From Spodoptera frugiperda (Eukaryota > Arthropoda > Insecta > Lepidoptera > Noctuidae), in the NCBI RefSeq assembly GCF_023101765.2, contig NC_064235.1, forward strand, positions 4,397,501-4,461,500: a stretch of 64,000 nt of DNA, in the 5' to 3' direction. Shown piece by piece: positions 44,701-54,761 of this stretch (positions within the stretch are counted from its first letter, which is position 1; every line of letters starts with the position of its first letter). The position numbers were made by a program, and so were the translations under genes. Below the pieces are notes generated by a model. That model made no database searches and had not been told where the DNA came from. It saw nothing but the letters and a program-made list of their open reading frames with translations.

Positions 44701-47700
44701 AGGGACAGCGACTTTGTTTTATACTATGTAGTGATAACGTAATTTTGTAAGAGTGGGATAATTGTATGTTTTCAAACGGCTACGGAACTATCTTTGTTAG
44801 ACTAGAGCATTTAGGATTTGAGACAGAAAATATTTTTCAATGCTTATATAGCGTAGGGATATTGTCATACTTAATGAAAATTGACCCGCAAATAAAACCT
44901 TTTTTTAAGGGCGCAAAAATCATCCAATGACTTCTCCCGCTTCGGGCAAGGCAGAAGGCAGTGTCAGACTCTTACTGACTAAACTACTGACTACCACCCC
45001 GTTCCTACTCCTGTTTTTCGAGCCGGAGCCCCGGTAAACTCGCTAGGTAGTCCGCAGCTCCGGAAAATCAAAAAGAAACCTAGTGTGTCAATAAATAAGG
45101 AGTAGGAACGGGGTGGTTTTTAGTCAGTAAGAGTCTGACACTCCCTCTCGCCTCGGCCAAGGCGGGTGTACTCATTGGTTGACTTTCTCCCCTCAAAAAA
45201 AAGTGTGACAATAAATAGGCCTATTTTAATGCTTCAGTGGCTCCGGCCTCTTAATGACTGATAAGCGGTTATTTACCTCAATCGGCTAAATGAAAATGTT
45301 TACTTAACAAACGCAAATTACCGCAGTACTCAATCATTCAGTGGTTACTTAACCCAGTCCTTAGTAATTGTTTTCAATACAAAATCGTTACTAAGGAATA
45401 GTTTAAGTAATCATTAAATGTTTCTGAGTGCGGCAGTTAGGGGTACCTAAAACAAAAATTGGTAGGTATAGACAGATATAAACAAATCACCAGACTAGTG
45501 TGTAGATTATGGTAAACACTCTCTTATAAAGGACAGGCCAGACTCTTATCTGATAGAGATGTTTTTCTACCAGAGATGTGCTATGTAGGTATACTACGAA
45601 GATGGTATAGTTAAGCCGTGAAACTATGGGATACTAAGCTATGTGGCTGTACGAGAAAGATGCGCAGCTCAGCATTGCACGCATCTTTCCATATAAAAAT
45701 ATAGCTTAGCTGAGTCCATTTCCACCAGTGCTAAGCTATGTGTATCAATGATTATGATTGGTGGAAGCCAAACGCATTCACAGCAACGTAGCATAGCACA
45801 TCTCTGATGGAAAAGCATCTTTAGAGATTGAATAGAAGGAAAATTAATTATTATTAATTCTTTGCTCGACCTAGAAAGGCCAATCTAGAATCGTGCCTTT
45901 GTAAGCCTTTTTCCCATGCAATCTTACTTAAAAATACACGCTGTGAATGACAGCCATAACTACTAAAAAAAGAATGATGTCATAAATTTTCTGTTAAGCC
46001 ATAATATAAGTACGCCCTATAAAATGACGTAATAGGTACGTTAGTTTCCAACTAGTCAAATTCAATACTTTTATCGAAATGTCAACAACGATACTTTTCT
46101 ATGAATTTTGTATGAAATACTCTATTATGACGTCATCAGATTTTTACGTCAAATAGCAGACTTATTTCTCTAAAATTTGCTAGAAAAATTAAATAAATAA
46201 CTATTTTCGTCAAATTAATGAATGAAAGTACGATTACTTTGGGATATTCATCATTCATATCACATTGAAATATCAAAATAATTTATTTTTGACCTAGGAT
46301 ACTACCCAATTCGGTTGTTTCCAACTAGTCAAATTCAATACTTTTAAAAACAAATAACATACCTACCTACTGTTTTCTACTTGTTTCTAAAATTAAGTTT
46401 TTATACGTCAAATTAATGAATAAAGGTGCGTTTTTTTGGGATATTTATTATACTTATATTGTATTGTGACGTCAAAATAATTTTATTTGACCTAAGAAAC
46501 TACCCAATAGCTTAAAATATTAATCACTTTTTATAAATTTTAACAGAACGCATGCTTTCGTTCTCAAATATACAAAATTATAAATGGGAAATGCTGGCCC
46601 AGTTGCAGTTTATTAAGTAATCACATAATTAGGTCACTTATTTACGGCAAATACAAGAATAGTGTTTTATTATCCCGTAGAGCTAAACTTTTACTATGAC
46701 AGATGTTCAGATAGTCAAATTAAATACTTTTTATCGTCAAATATTGTGTCGAAAGGGCTGTAACGTCATTATTTTGAATAAATAAATTATGAAAATACGC
46801 TAGTTTCCTACTAGTCAAATTCAATACTTTTTTCGAAACGTCAAAAACTATATTTTCTATGAATTTTGTATGAAATAGTGCGTTATGACGTCATCAGATT
46901 TTTACGTCAAATAGCAGACTTATTTCTAGAAAATTAGCTAGAAAAATTGGAAAATTAAATAGATCATCAAATCTATGAATGAAAGTGTGATTATTTTTGA
47001 ATATTTTATTGTATTGAAAAGTCGAAATAATTTATTTTTGACTGAGGAAACTACCCAATTGTATTGAAGAAAATAAACAAAACTAACATACTTAATTAAA
47101 TACATCATATTTAATCAGCGGATGTCCGTATTAAGTCGTTATCATTATTAGTCAAGGACGATGCATTAAAAATTAACAGGAAACGTCTCTACTATCAGCA
47201 ATAACAATAAAAATAACTGCAAACTGCACAAAAACAGCTTAGAATCTTCATTAAATCATTCTGAATAAATTAGCCGACTACAAAGCCACACTGCATAAAA
47301 TTACGAAACGGAAAATGGTATGAATACCCAAAAATGCGCGGCTGTAATGAATATATGATGTCATTTTTCTATGCTGCACTATTTTTTATGTCAACAGACA
47401 GACAGACGAGACGAGGTCATTATAATTAACACGACAGGTACACATCAATGCAATCTTGACACAAATATCAAAATATGGTAGCCCGAAAACAGCTGTTGTT
47501 CATTGCACAGCTGTTTTAAAACAACTGCACTTCTTTTTAATAAAGCAAAACCAAATTATGAATTAAATCATGTGATTTGGATACGAAAAATTATCTCTCA
47601 TTTTTTTAGAATCGATTTTTAGGTAAATAGATTTAAATATTATGATTTAAGAATAAAATTAAAATAATAAAAACAGAATTGGTATCCATCTTATTTTTTT

Positions 47701-48107
47701 ACACTGTATTTTTTTATCCGTTTAGTTATCAAAAGGCTTGTTCAAAAAATATTCAAGGATAATTAAGCAAATCAAAATTATGAATTAAATCATGTGATTT
47801 GGATACGAAAAATTATCTCTCATTTTTTTAGAATCGATTTTTAGGTAAATAGATTTAAATATTATGATTTAAGAATAAAATTAAAATAATAAAAACAGAA
47901 TTGGTATCCATCTTATTTTTTTACACTGTATTTTTTTATCCGTTTAGTTATCAAAAGGCTTGTTCAAATATTCAAGGATTACGTCAACTAAATAACTGTT
48001 TACCTAAAACAATCGATCGATACAAATTACAAACACAACACAGTCTTGAAAGATAAAAAAATATACAAATAACACTCACCGACACCGCGTTGTTGATAAA
48101 ACGACAT
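35800..48107 (-). CDS. Omega-class glutathione S-transferase, catalytic Cys replaced by Asn
   Basis: Six exons: 48080-48107, 40505-40675, 39855-40021, 38904-39006, 37151-37284 and 35800-35919. They total 723 bases with consistent phases and GT/AG borders, giving 240 aa, the usual omega length. The N-terminal thioredoxin-fold domain has GPLPPPALTDKMRLYHVDMN, then PYGHRVLLILEAKKAKYEV and KIPVLEIP (glutathione-binding cis-Pro region), followed by ESVVICDYLDEKY. The all-helical C-domain contains RPGMLDYMIWPWVERL, an omega hallmark. Omega enzymes normally read CPY(A/F)QR with a thiol-transferase Cys. Here residue 29 is Asn (NPYGHR). The enzyme may therefore use a different chemistry or serve as a binding protein. 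It is cytosolic, without a signal peptide. Intron 1 is 7.4 kb. Exon 1 has only 28 coding bases. Confidence 0.92.
35955..36265 (+). mobile_element. Retroposon Q, long copy
   Basis: caaactgacacatgcgtact, ttgcacggttctccgacatc, gatgacctctgag-type core, and the terminus ataaatatcatttatcattt. Confidence 0.65.
36290..36812. mobile_element. Two E repeats in inverted orientation
   Basis: Forward partial copy 36290-36480, then reverse copy 36500-36812 ending cggcttataccataaaaaaa. Open frames here belong to the repeats. Confidence 0.65.
36838..37092 (-). mobile_element. Solo LTR of the TRIM-like retrotransposon
   Basis: Matches the LTRs at 51613-51848 and 52350-52585 (tttagggaacagagagtaaa ... gtgtcgccaca). 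No internal sequence is attached. Confidence 0.75.
37338..37527 (-). mobile_element. Lep1 Helitron, reverse
   Basis: actagctacttccgcgcggt to aatattagtatagaagtata. Confidence 0.8.
37555..37935. mobile_element. Retroposon F, then SINE D (reverse)
   Basis: F 37555-37720 (cggagctgcggacaacgtaa to gccactcagaaaaaaaaa). SINE D 37768-37935 (cgtgggtgcatttacaagca; gggaatcgaacccgctacac). Confidence 0.7.
38095..38235. mobile_element. Foldback MITE O
   Basis: caaatactcaaacgtcactc ... aattgagtagcatttcagta, 140-bp hairpin. Confidence 0.7.
38310..38760 (-). mobile_element. SINE H (reverse) split by a Lep1 Helitron
   Basis: H tail half 38310-38435 (cagaggtacacattacggca, ggtgagcctattgccatata). Helitron 38436-38642 (actagctacttccgcgcagt to aatattagtatagatataag). 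H head half 38650-38760 (tccagactctgtgctattac, gacacgggaatcgaaacccg). Confidence 0.75.
39065..39290 (-). mobile_element. Repeat I fragment
   Basis: cgggcgcggacgcctcgctg, acagctgatcatgcgaaagc, gtttgtaatcatgagtacaa: the reverse of 23113-23530 with the middle missing. Confidence 0.6.
39295..39705. mobile_element. Repeat E, rearranged
   Basis: A short forward piece (acctgatggtaagcgatcat) is followed by a reverse copy (agccatgcttcggcattgca to gcttaccatcaggtgatgca). Confidence 0.6.
40097..40312. mobile_element. Foldback A
   Basis: attattatgttatcggctta ... gtaagccgacaacataataa, with a GC-rich loop (cattctgcgacacacgatgc). Part of the left inner arm is missing. Confidence 0.75.
40365..40445 (+). mobile_element. 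5' end of a second Helitron family
   Basis: tctatatatataaaaatcaa ttgctgttcgttggtctcgc, as at 61995-62060. It breaks off after about 80 bases. Confidence 0.5.
40818..40955 (+). mobile_element. SINE D with internal deletion
   Basis: tgactgcacggttagtgcgg joins directly to acccccgcacagattgttgt, with the B box deleted. The tail is intact to ctagtgtggggcaacg. Confidence 0.75.
41477..41690. mobile_element. Foldback A
   Basis: attattatgttatcggctaa ... gtaagccggtaacataataa; loop ttccacggcacacgacgcga; end tatgtcacacgaaggtt. Confidence 0.75.
42090..42677. mobile_element. PIF/Harbinger element, 588 bp, TTA duplication
   Basis: TIR GGGTAGGTTCCGATGACAAG closes as CTTGTCATCTGAACCTACCC. TTA is duplicated at 42087-42089 and 42678-42680. 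The subterminal DNA is full of gcgcgcgtt-type motifs in both orientations. It carries the truncated coding remnant at 42216-42443. Confidence 0.88.
42216..42443 (+). pseudogene. HARBI1-like transposase N-terminal remnant
   Basis: 75-codon frame: KRHNRRRRYWVHPILSTRL then YPKLKQFEPKFFNYFRMSIK resembles the N-terminus of HARBI1-type PIF/Harbinger transposases, in which W(V)(R/H)PI and F-(K/N)Y-RMS are conserved. Right after RMSIK the frame leaves the family pattern and soon ends, so the whole DDE nuclease domain has been deleted. Confidence 0.75.
42885..43030 (+). mobile_element. Retroposon F
   Basis: tggagctgcggactacctag to gaagtcattagatgatttta. The poly(A) tail is lost. Confidence 0.65.
43075..43385 (+). 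mobile_element. Repeat E, full
   Basis: tttttatgaaacacgccgtt to agcgtggctctcccacactt. Confidence 0.7.
43775..44085 (+). mobile_element. Repeat G, longest copy
   Basis: A T-run, then aatgggacaagcccgccaca through agaagcccagtcgccaagca. The minus-strand frame over the first 170 bases (RDPRQSFMSLRRAGLQCSGV) recurs in the 60212 copy, so the repeat may derive from a coding LINE. Confidence 0.65.
44299..44735 (-). mobile_element. Second-family Helitron 3' part containing a MITE
   Basis: Opens (reverse) actagcgacccgccccagct and continues after the MITE with cttgaatcactctatctatt and tccgttgcgtagttttaaag, as at 62335-62470. The MITE is at 44366-44620. Confidence 0.65.
44366..44620. mobile_element. MITE with ~32-bp perfect TIRs
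   Basis: CGACGGTTAAAAGGAAATAG with GGTATAAGCGACA inside is answered exactly at the other end (TGTCGCTTATACC, CTATTTCCTTTTAACCGTCG). Confidence 0.8.
44905..45200. mobile_element. Two F retroposons, opposite orientation
   Basis: Reverse copy 44905-45065 (aatcatccaatgacttctcc to gtagtccgcagctccgga) and forward copy 45100-45200 (gagtaggaacggggtggttt to tctcccctcaaaaaaaag). Confidence 0.7.
45322..45440. mobile_element. Palindromic MITE M, uninterrupted
   Basis: ccgcagtactcaatcattca ... gtttctgagtgcggcagtta. Confidence 0.7.
45565..45828. mobile_element. MITE J, best copy
   Basis: ttctaccagagatgtgctat opens and atagcacatctctgatggaa closes (about 22-bp TIR). Internal ccagtgctaagctatgtgta and ggatactaagctatgtggct show further symmetry. 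Confidence 0.75.
46033..47056. mobile_element. MITE B copies in GST intron 1
   Basis: Full copies at 46033-46310 and 46797-47056, both with gactagt-type left ends, tatgacgtcatcagattttt and a final ttatttttgac. A diverged partial lies at 46313-46505. Ends read gttagtttcc and ctaccc. Confidence 0.7.
47553..47982 (+). repeat. Recent tandem duplication, 222-bp period
   Basis: aaattatgaattaaatcatg at 47553 and again at 47775. About 195 bases match almost perfectly through ggcttgttcaaa, with a small length difference (aaaaaatattcaagg against atattcaagg). It lies about 100 bases from GST exon 1, inside intron 1. Confidence 0.9.
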
Positions 48108-48330
48108 GTTTTGATTCGTTTTCACAATTATTTTACGGAGAAATTACTGTAATAGGGCCACTGGTAATCCGGCCGGCGCACAGTGAACTAAAACCTGTGT
48201 CTGTGTAGAAATAATAACGTCATTCTTAAAATTAAAGTTGCCGGCGGTCGGAGTAGACTGAGGTTACGTTACTAGACGGTGACGTCATGGTTAATAAGGT
48301 GATCGATGGAATTTAGAAGGTAAATTCTTG
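48108..48330 (-). promoter_or_regulatory. GST 5' flank and putative promoter
   Basis: The region upstream of the GST ATG is locally GC-richer (ggccggcgcacag at 48170), with a tgacgtca palindrome at 48281. No TATA box is convincing. It may also serve the divergent zinc-finger gene. Confidence 0.3.
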
Positions 48331-50360
48331 ATAGAAAAGAGTTTGAAATTGAAGATTTTGTCGTATGATGCTTGATAACGTTTCTAGGTGTATAATATCA
48401 ACACATAATCCTTTAAAGTCTGTGATACACGTATGAAACGCAGTATCTCAGAGCGAGACAATTGCTGTCAAACCTAACACCCTAATATTTTGCTGTGCTG
48501 GTACCTAACGAAACCATACCGTCATTTATTTCGATCCCATCGAGCCCATCTATCGAGCTACAAGGTAGTTTTTTGGTATAAATATTATTTTCGAAGCGAT
48601 GAATCATGGAAAATAGGATAGGAGTTTTGCGTAGAATAGAGTTAAATAGTAATAATTATATACCTACAATATTCTGGGTCATTATAACTAATTATACAGA
48701 AAACTCGGTGTCAAATAGTTGAACAAATTCAATATTCTTCTCAAACAATATTCAATATAGATGGGATTATTTTTCAAAGCAAAATAGGGCTTCTGTAGTT
48801 AGTAAGAGCGTAACCTAAATATGCAAATGTCCCACCAATATGACATCATCGGTGACCCGTTTATCTACAACCCGACCAAAACAAAAAGCCCAAAACATGA
48901 CATTGCCCATCTGCATTTCTATAGTATTCTCAATTTAGCCGGTTAACTTTTAGAAGGCCAATTCATAGGTGTATGTGTTTCCACTCATACCTACTTTTTA
49001 TTTAAATAAAAATGTGTTTAAGGTGATTAATGACTGGAACGCTAGTTTTTTCTTTATTTTTGAATATGAGTCATTTTGAGAATACCTCGAGTGTGGTAGA
49101 ATTTTAATTGATTACGGTAACTTGATTACCTAACTTTAATAATTAAGGAAATAATCCCGAATAAGTTGATGACTCATCCTTGAATAGTTAGTATTTTGGG
49201 TGTGATGTTAAGTATAGGTTTAGGTAATTGTTTTATGATTCTCTCTCAAGTGCTTAATGACTCTGTAGTCTTTCGTCAATAAGTTTTATTCATTTATTAT
49301 TTTGTCTATTTAATTAATAACGCGTTTGGTTAAATTAAATCTTAGGTCATCCCAAAATATATTTTTTTTCATTTCAATGCAATAATAGAACGTTTAATTA
49401 AATGTTGCAATATAGAAAACTTGGTGGGATATGGTAATTATTAAGATACAATTTTTAAGAGTTCCTGGCGAAACTACACTCCATTCTTTATTAAAAGTTT
49501 ACAAAATATTGTATTATAAAACTACAATTAAATATTACGATGTCATGTAACAAAAAATTCCTAGTATAAATCCGGAATATTTCAAAACGTTTCCAACAAT
49601 TGGTAGTTTTCTTTGTGGTATAAGTGGTAACATAAAAAAATGCTGTCAAATTCGCAATTGTCAATGTCATATTTTTTTCAAACTCGTTCCATTCATTTTT
49701 AATTTGAAGCATTTTTCTGTATCATGCTTTCTCTTTCACACTTTACAAACATTGTATCTTTTGTCCTTCTCATAATTAAAACCAATTTTTTGTTTGACAT
49801 AAATAAAATAAATCGAAGTATATTCATTTCTGAAATATACATATTCCACAGAAAAACCTTTAAAAATAAAGGAAATAGGGCTAAAAATAGCCGAAATAAC
49901 AAAAATATCAGTATAATTTACAATGTTGTTGTATAAGTACTGAAGAATTTTTTGATTAATCGATGTATTTGTTTGAAATATTCAATAACTGGAGTTCCCT
50001 TGTCTCCTGTAAATAATGAATACTTCAGGTACTTTATTGGAGTTTAATCTTCTATTTTTAATCATTCCTCAATGCTTTCATACATTATTCTTCAACATAC
50101 ACATAGTTTTGTTAAAATTCAATTCCATTGTTCACAACACATAAACAATGTTTCCAAACTATAATATCACATAGTTTGACATAATTAGAACACGTAAATC
50201 ATTACTTAGAAGCATTATTAACTTTAAATGGAGTTTTATTATCTATTTTAACAAAGAATAATCATTTATTCCATTTAAATTATCTGTAGGTTTAATAATT
50301 TAACTTGGCTAATATCTGTCATACAAATATACAGTAAATTATATTAATGTAGGAATACAT
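48331..50360. other. AT-rich intergenic region, no gene recognised
   Basis: No named repeat family and no convincing exon. The first exons of the zinc-finger gene may be hidden here, but I could not identify one with a matching donor phase. Confidence 0.4.
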
Positions 50361-50364
50361 ACAT

Positions 50365-50705
50365 ACATAACGTCTTGTATTTACATATACAATGTACACC
50401 CACTTAGCACCAGTTATGAGTCCCAAGTAATAGGGAGTGAGTTGATTCCTATTTAGGTACCGTACATATATACTTGATGTTTATTAACTACTGCCTGCCT
50501 CGTTGGCCGAGTGGTTGCAAGTACAGCCGGGCAAGAGGTCTCGGGTTTGATTCTCGGGTCGGGCAAAGTATTACTGGGATTTTTTCTTTTTTAAAAAAAT
50601 CTCAGTGGTAGCACAAAGTCTGGAATTGTGTCCTATTATATTATTACATGGGACTTACAACATAAATTGTGAAATGCCTACCTCTTCGGAGATTTAAGGC
50701 GTGAC
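50365..50705. mobile_element. Two SINE H copies, head to head
   Basis: Reverse tail fragment 50365-50470 (acaatgtacacccacttagc), then forward copy 50495-50705 (gcctcgttggccgagtggtt; gggtttgattctcgggtc B box). Confidence 0.7.
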
Positions 50706-50744
50706 ATTATATTAGTTATTATTATTTATTTATTAACTAAAAAT

Positions 50745-51133
50745 CCCAGAACTTTTCTGTATTAAAGTATGTGAGTAAACCGTGATTTTTAGTTTATTTG
50801 GTATGTCCCATGATATTCATTATAAAAATTAAGATCAACTCATATTATTGTGGGAACTAGCCTGCAAACCGAAAATCAGAATAAAAATTAAAAAGATTTG
50901 TGATCTAATAACTATGTATATATAAGCCTTTTGCCATATACTGGACACAATTCTAGACTCCATGATACTACTGAGAATATTCTGATTAATCTATAATAAA
51001 ATTATAAAACTGAAGATTTTGTTTGTTTGAACATGCTAATCTCCTGAATCGATTTGAATAATTCTTAGGCTATAAAACATCATGCTATGGCCAATAGGAG
51101 CCAAGCAGAGCCGCTCGGAAGTGGCTAGTATTT
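50745..51133 (+). mobile_element. A2 half copy and degenerate Lep1 Helitron
   Basis: A2 right arm 50745-50825 (gtgagtaaaccgtgattttt). Helitron 50985-51133 (aaaactgaagattttgtttg to gctcggaagtggctagt) has several deletions. Confidence 0.6.
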
Positions 51134-51245
51134 AAAATTAATGGTTACATAGAGAAATTAAATTAGTATTTAAAGAAAGTAATTTAGTATTTATCTACCG
51201 CAGGCCAAAGTTATGAGCTAATGTAACTTTACTCTCTGATTACAG

Positions 51246-53679
51246 TAGTTCCTGAGACTGAGGTGGAGGAGGTTGTGATAAAATGTGAAGTGATTGAGAT
51301 ATCTGATGATGAGACGGACGACGGAGACAAGAAGAAGAAGTAAGATCTTCATAAAATCATAATTCAATTATTATTTTGTTATACCATACACAGAGGTGCA
51401 TGTACTTATTAAATGTAACACCCTTGTTTTACCAGTAATGCTATGTTAGTTTTGTGGACATAATATAAAATGAACCTAATGCTAAATACATATTATTATA
51501 CAAGGCACAAATTCTGGGTTGCATACAATTTACAATATAATCACATATAAATACTATTATAAATAGTTGCTACTGGTATGCACTAAATCTACCATTCTAC
51601 TAGTTATACCTATTTAGGGAACAGAGAGTAAAGTTCCCTAAGAAAAGGAGGATCCTCCGACCAGGCGAGGTGATCAGCCTGGCGGGCTTTCTGCCCAACT
51701 GTTGTTCGTTGGGATTTTCTATCCGTGTTAATTCGCATGCAAACTTAATATGTGCGATGCAGGATATTTGTGACGTCATCCATTGATTTGCTCGTCGATA
51801 GTCTATGTGCGACTTCTGTCATCTGTCACTTGTCAATGTGTCGCCACATCACTCCCCCCCAAGACCGGAGGTCGATCCTGTTGAGACGGCTGTCGATGCT
51901 TGAGATAAGCGGTGCCAGAGCCAGTGTAGAATGTCCCTAGTTCCAGTGAGTCGGAACTGTGCCGCTGAATGCCCAGTGAGTCGGGTGAGCGGTGCAGGGT
52001 GATACTCCAGTGAGTCGGAGTAGTGAAGCTCGCAGTGTCCCACGGTGAGTCGGGGAATAGATGCTGCGAGGGTAGGTGCGTAGTGGCTGGCGTCTGCGTT
52101 GACGGGAGGAAGACGTCCTCAGACCGTGTGCAGAGTGCTGTGCCTAGACGCTGATGGGGCCGTAGGGAAGAACCAGGCTGCATATCTTCGATGTAGCGTG
52201 TGGTGGTCCCTGATGAGGCCGAGGATGCTGGTTGGCTGCGACTTGATTACCGCTCAGCGGAGAAGTGATGGGTGAGGGAGATGGCGATAAGGATGACGGT
52301 GCTGATCTGCTCCGTGAAGGTTGCTTTCAATCACGTCGGGGGTCACCACTTTAGGGAACAGCGAGTAAAGTTCCCTAAGAAAAGGAGGATCCTCCGACCA
52401 GGCGAGGTGATCAGCCTGGCGGGCTTTCTGCCCAACTGTTGTTCGTTGGGATTTTCTATCCGTGTTAATTCGCATGCAAACTTAATATGTGCGATGCAGG
52501 ATATTTGTGACGTCATCCATTGATTTGCTCGTCGATAGTCTATGTGCGACTTCTGTCATCTGTCACTTGTCAATGTGTCGCCACACCTACTATGTGTCTC
52601 ATATTGGAAGTTATAGTGGGAAATTTTCGGAAACTCAAAATTATTTCCAACTAACTTCTGCCAGCGGCTTCGCCCGCCATCCCGTGGAATAAAAAGTAGC
52701 CTATGTGTTATTTCAGACCATAATCTACCCCTGTTTCAAATATCATTCCGACCCACGAACTTTCGCATTTATAATATTCGTAAAATTATAGTTTACCCAA
52801 CTTTGGAATAGTACAATTAACGAGTAACTACAATATATACCTACGCACTTCTCACTATTTATGTTATAAGTCCCATGTAATAAGGGGTGAGCCTATTGCC
52901 ATATATTGGGCACAATTCCAGTCTCCGTGCTACTACTGAAAATTTTTCGAAAATCCAAAGAAAGCTTTGCTACTTTGCCGGACTCGGGAATTGGACCCGA
53001 AACCCCTTATCCAGCAGTTGCACTTGCGTCCACTCGACCAACGAGCCAATCATTCAACAACAACTAACTATTTATCGGCCTCATCTAGTTATTTAAGAGA
53101 TTGACGTTTAAAAGAGTTACATTGTAACCTATTTGCAAAAATAAATATCATTTATCATTAACACACCATCTATTTCTTTTCAGGCGACAAAGAAAGCGCT
53201 CAGTACCAAAAGAAAGATCGAAATGCGAGCATTGCCCAAAGACATTTGCCACTCGGTACGAATTAAAAAAGCACGTCCGAACCCACACAGGTGAACGCCC
53301 ATATATGTGCCCCATTTGTGGAAAGACATACACACAACTAGGACATCTAAGTATACACCAATTATCCCATGAAGGTATAAAAAACTTTAATTGTAACGAC
53401 TGTGGCGCTTCGTTCTATAGAAAAGCGGATTTAGACCGCCATGAGAAGATTCATTTAGGTATTAAACCGCATGTTTGTGAGATATGTTCAAAAAGCTTTA
53501 CTCAAAAGAATAATTTGGTTATGCATGTTAAAATGCATATAGGGGATCGCGCCCATCTGTGTACGGTTTGTAATAAGCGTTTTATGACCCGAAGTAAATT
53601 GGTTTTACATTCGAAAAGACATGAGAAGACTAAAAAGATAAGGAGTGATATGGATTTAATTGAGAATGAAATTGATTGA
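51246..53679 (+). CDS. C2H2 zinc-finger protein, C-terminal part (5' exons not found)
   Basis: Two exons, 51246-51339 and 53184-53679, joined in phase (AA|G, Lys). The first begins after a pyrimidine tract and acag, one base into a split codon, so more coding exons exist upstream. It encodes an acidic linker (VPETEVEEVVIKCEVIEISD, then DETDDGDKKKK). The second holds five C2H2 fingers: CEHCPKTFATRYELKKHVRTH, then CPICGKTY...HQLSH, CNDCGASF...HEKIH, CEICSKSF...HVKMH and CTVCNKRF...HSKRH. The first linker is the canonical TGERPY. It is probably a nuclear DNA-binding regulator of the insect ZAD/C2H2 type, though no ZAD is visible in the window. The protein ends LIENEID. The intron contains an LTR element and SINEs. 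Confidence 0.85.
51613..52585 (-). mobile_element. TRIM-like LTR retrotransposon, 973 bp
   Basis: Two direct LTRs of exactly 236 bp (51613-51848 and 52350-52585) are almost identical. Read on the minus strand they run TGTGGCGACA ... TCCCTAAA. Next to the 5' LTR is GTGGTGACCCCCGACGTG, a plausible primer-binding site region. Before the 3' LTR is a purine tract GGGGGGGAGTGA. CCTA is repeated at 51609-51612 and 52586-52589. The 501-bp interior has no gag or pol, so it must rely on another element's proteins. It lies in the zinc-finger gene's intron. Confidence 0.85.
52655..53160. mobile_element. Repeat fragments before the zinc-finger exon
   Basis: 52655-52760 relates to the tctgccagcggcttcg repeat type. 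52820-53060 is a reverse SINE H (gactcgggaattggacccga). 53071-53160 is a Q tail ending aaataaatatcatttatcat. Q ends 24 bases from the exon. Confidence 0.6.
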
Positions 53680-53751
53680 GGGGGAGAGTGGTAATTTAAT
53701 ATATGTTTAGGTATAATTATGCGAAATTCATTATAGTTGTTATGTTTTTTT

Positions 53752-54075
53752 GCTTATTCACGTAACTGTTTGATGAAGAACTCGATGAGTTTTTACCCGA
53801 CTGCGCCAGAAAGAGGGTTATGTTTTCTCGAGAGTATGTACCTATTACGTATGTATAATTGTTTGGCACGCTCTGCAGCCTAAACGGCTTGATGGATTTT
53901 GGCTTGAGAGGTGTCGTTGGATTCGTGTTTACTGTGAGAGTGACCTAGTGTCACTGGCATTATAACAGCCGCGCTGGATGTCCGTAACATTCCTAGACAA
54001 TCTACAACATTACAGCTCTTCTGTGATTAGTCAAACAGTTACGTGAGTAAGCTGAATAACGTAATAATTTAAATA
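53752..54075. mobile_element. Foldback A interrupted by an I fragment
   Basis: Left arm attcacgtaactgtttgatg, I fragment 53790-53900 (acccgactgcgccagaaaga), unrelated sequence, then right arm gtcaaacagttacgtgagta. Confidence 0.6.
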
Positions 54076-54156
54076 TAATAGAGTAAAAACTACTTAAAAA
54101 ACGTTTTCTTGAGAGGAAAACTAGGTATATGTAAGTACATTGTTAGTGTAGTAATA

Positions 54157-54600
54157 TGGATGATGACTATCTAACGAAAAATCTATTTAGTCCGTCAGTT
54201 AGGTAATGAAAAAATATTAGACACGTATCTTTTTATTTTGTCATAAGATAACAATACTTAGATTAAACGAATCAATTTCTACGTATAAAACGTACCTAGA
54301 TTGTATTTGTTTCTTTATTGTTGTTTTTATATTTTTTTTAAAACCCTTGCCACTCTTTAGCATTTTCTCCTGTGTCGTGGGTGCGTTTACAAACATACAA
54401 GTTCACATACACATGACACACAGACCAGAAAGAGTTGCTCCGTGCGGGAATCGAACCCGCTACACATTGCATGGCAGCCAGTTGCCCAGCCACCGGGCCA
54501 ACCGTGCAGTCGACCGAGTCGAAATAAAAAATACGTGTCTAATATTTTAAATCTACAAGACGGACATTGAAATAATAATAAGTCATCCACCCTATTATTT
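54157..54600. mobile_element. MITE C containing SINE D (reverse)
   Basis: C left 54157-54302 (agtccgtcagttaggtaatg). SINE D 54348-54513 (gggaatcgaacccgctacac). C right 54520-54600 (tctacaagacggacattgaa). Confidence 0.7.
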
Positions 54601-54761
54601 ATGTATGTGGTTTAAAGTACATAGTATTTGTACTATAATTTTATTACTAAGAAAATAAATATCTTTTGTTATAAAGTAAACCAAGTTGTTGGTAATGAGG
54701 TTGTTTTAGATATGTATTATAATTAATATTAGGTAAATATTAATTATAAATAAATATGTAA

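Noticed and set aside
48270..48300. Antioxidant-response element upstream of the GST
   Set aside because: Only a tgacgtca palindrome is visible, without the full TGACnnnGC context. Too weak to claim.
51833..52183. 116-codon minus-strand ORF inside the TRIM element
   Set aside because: Low-complexity Ser/Thr/His-rich translation without gag or other domains. Treated as non-coding interior.
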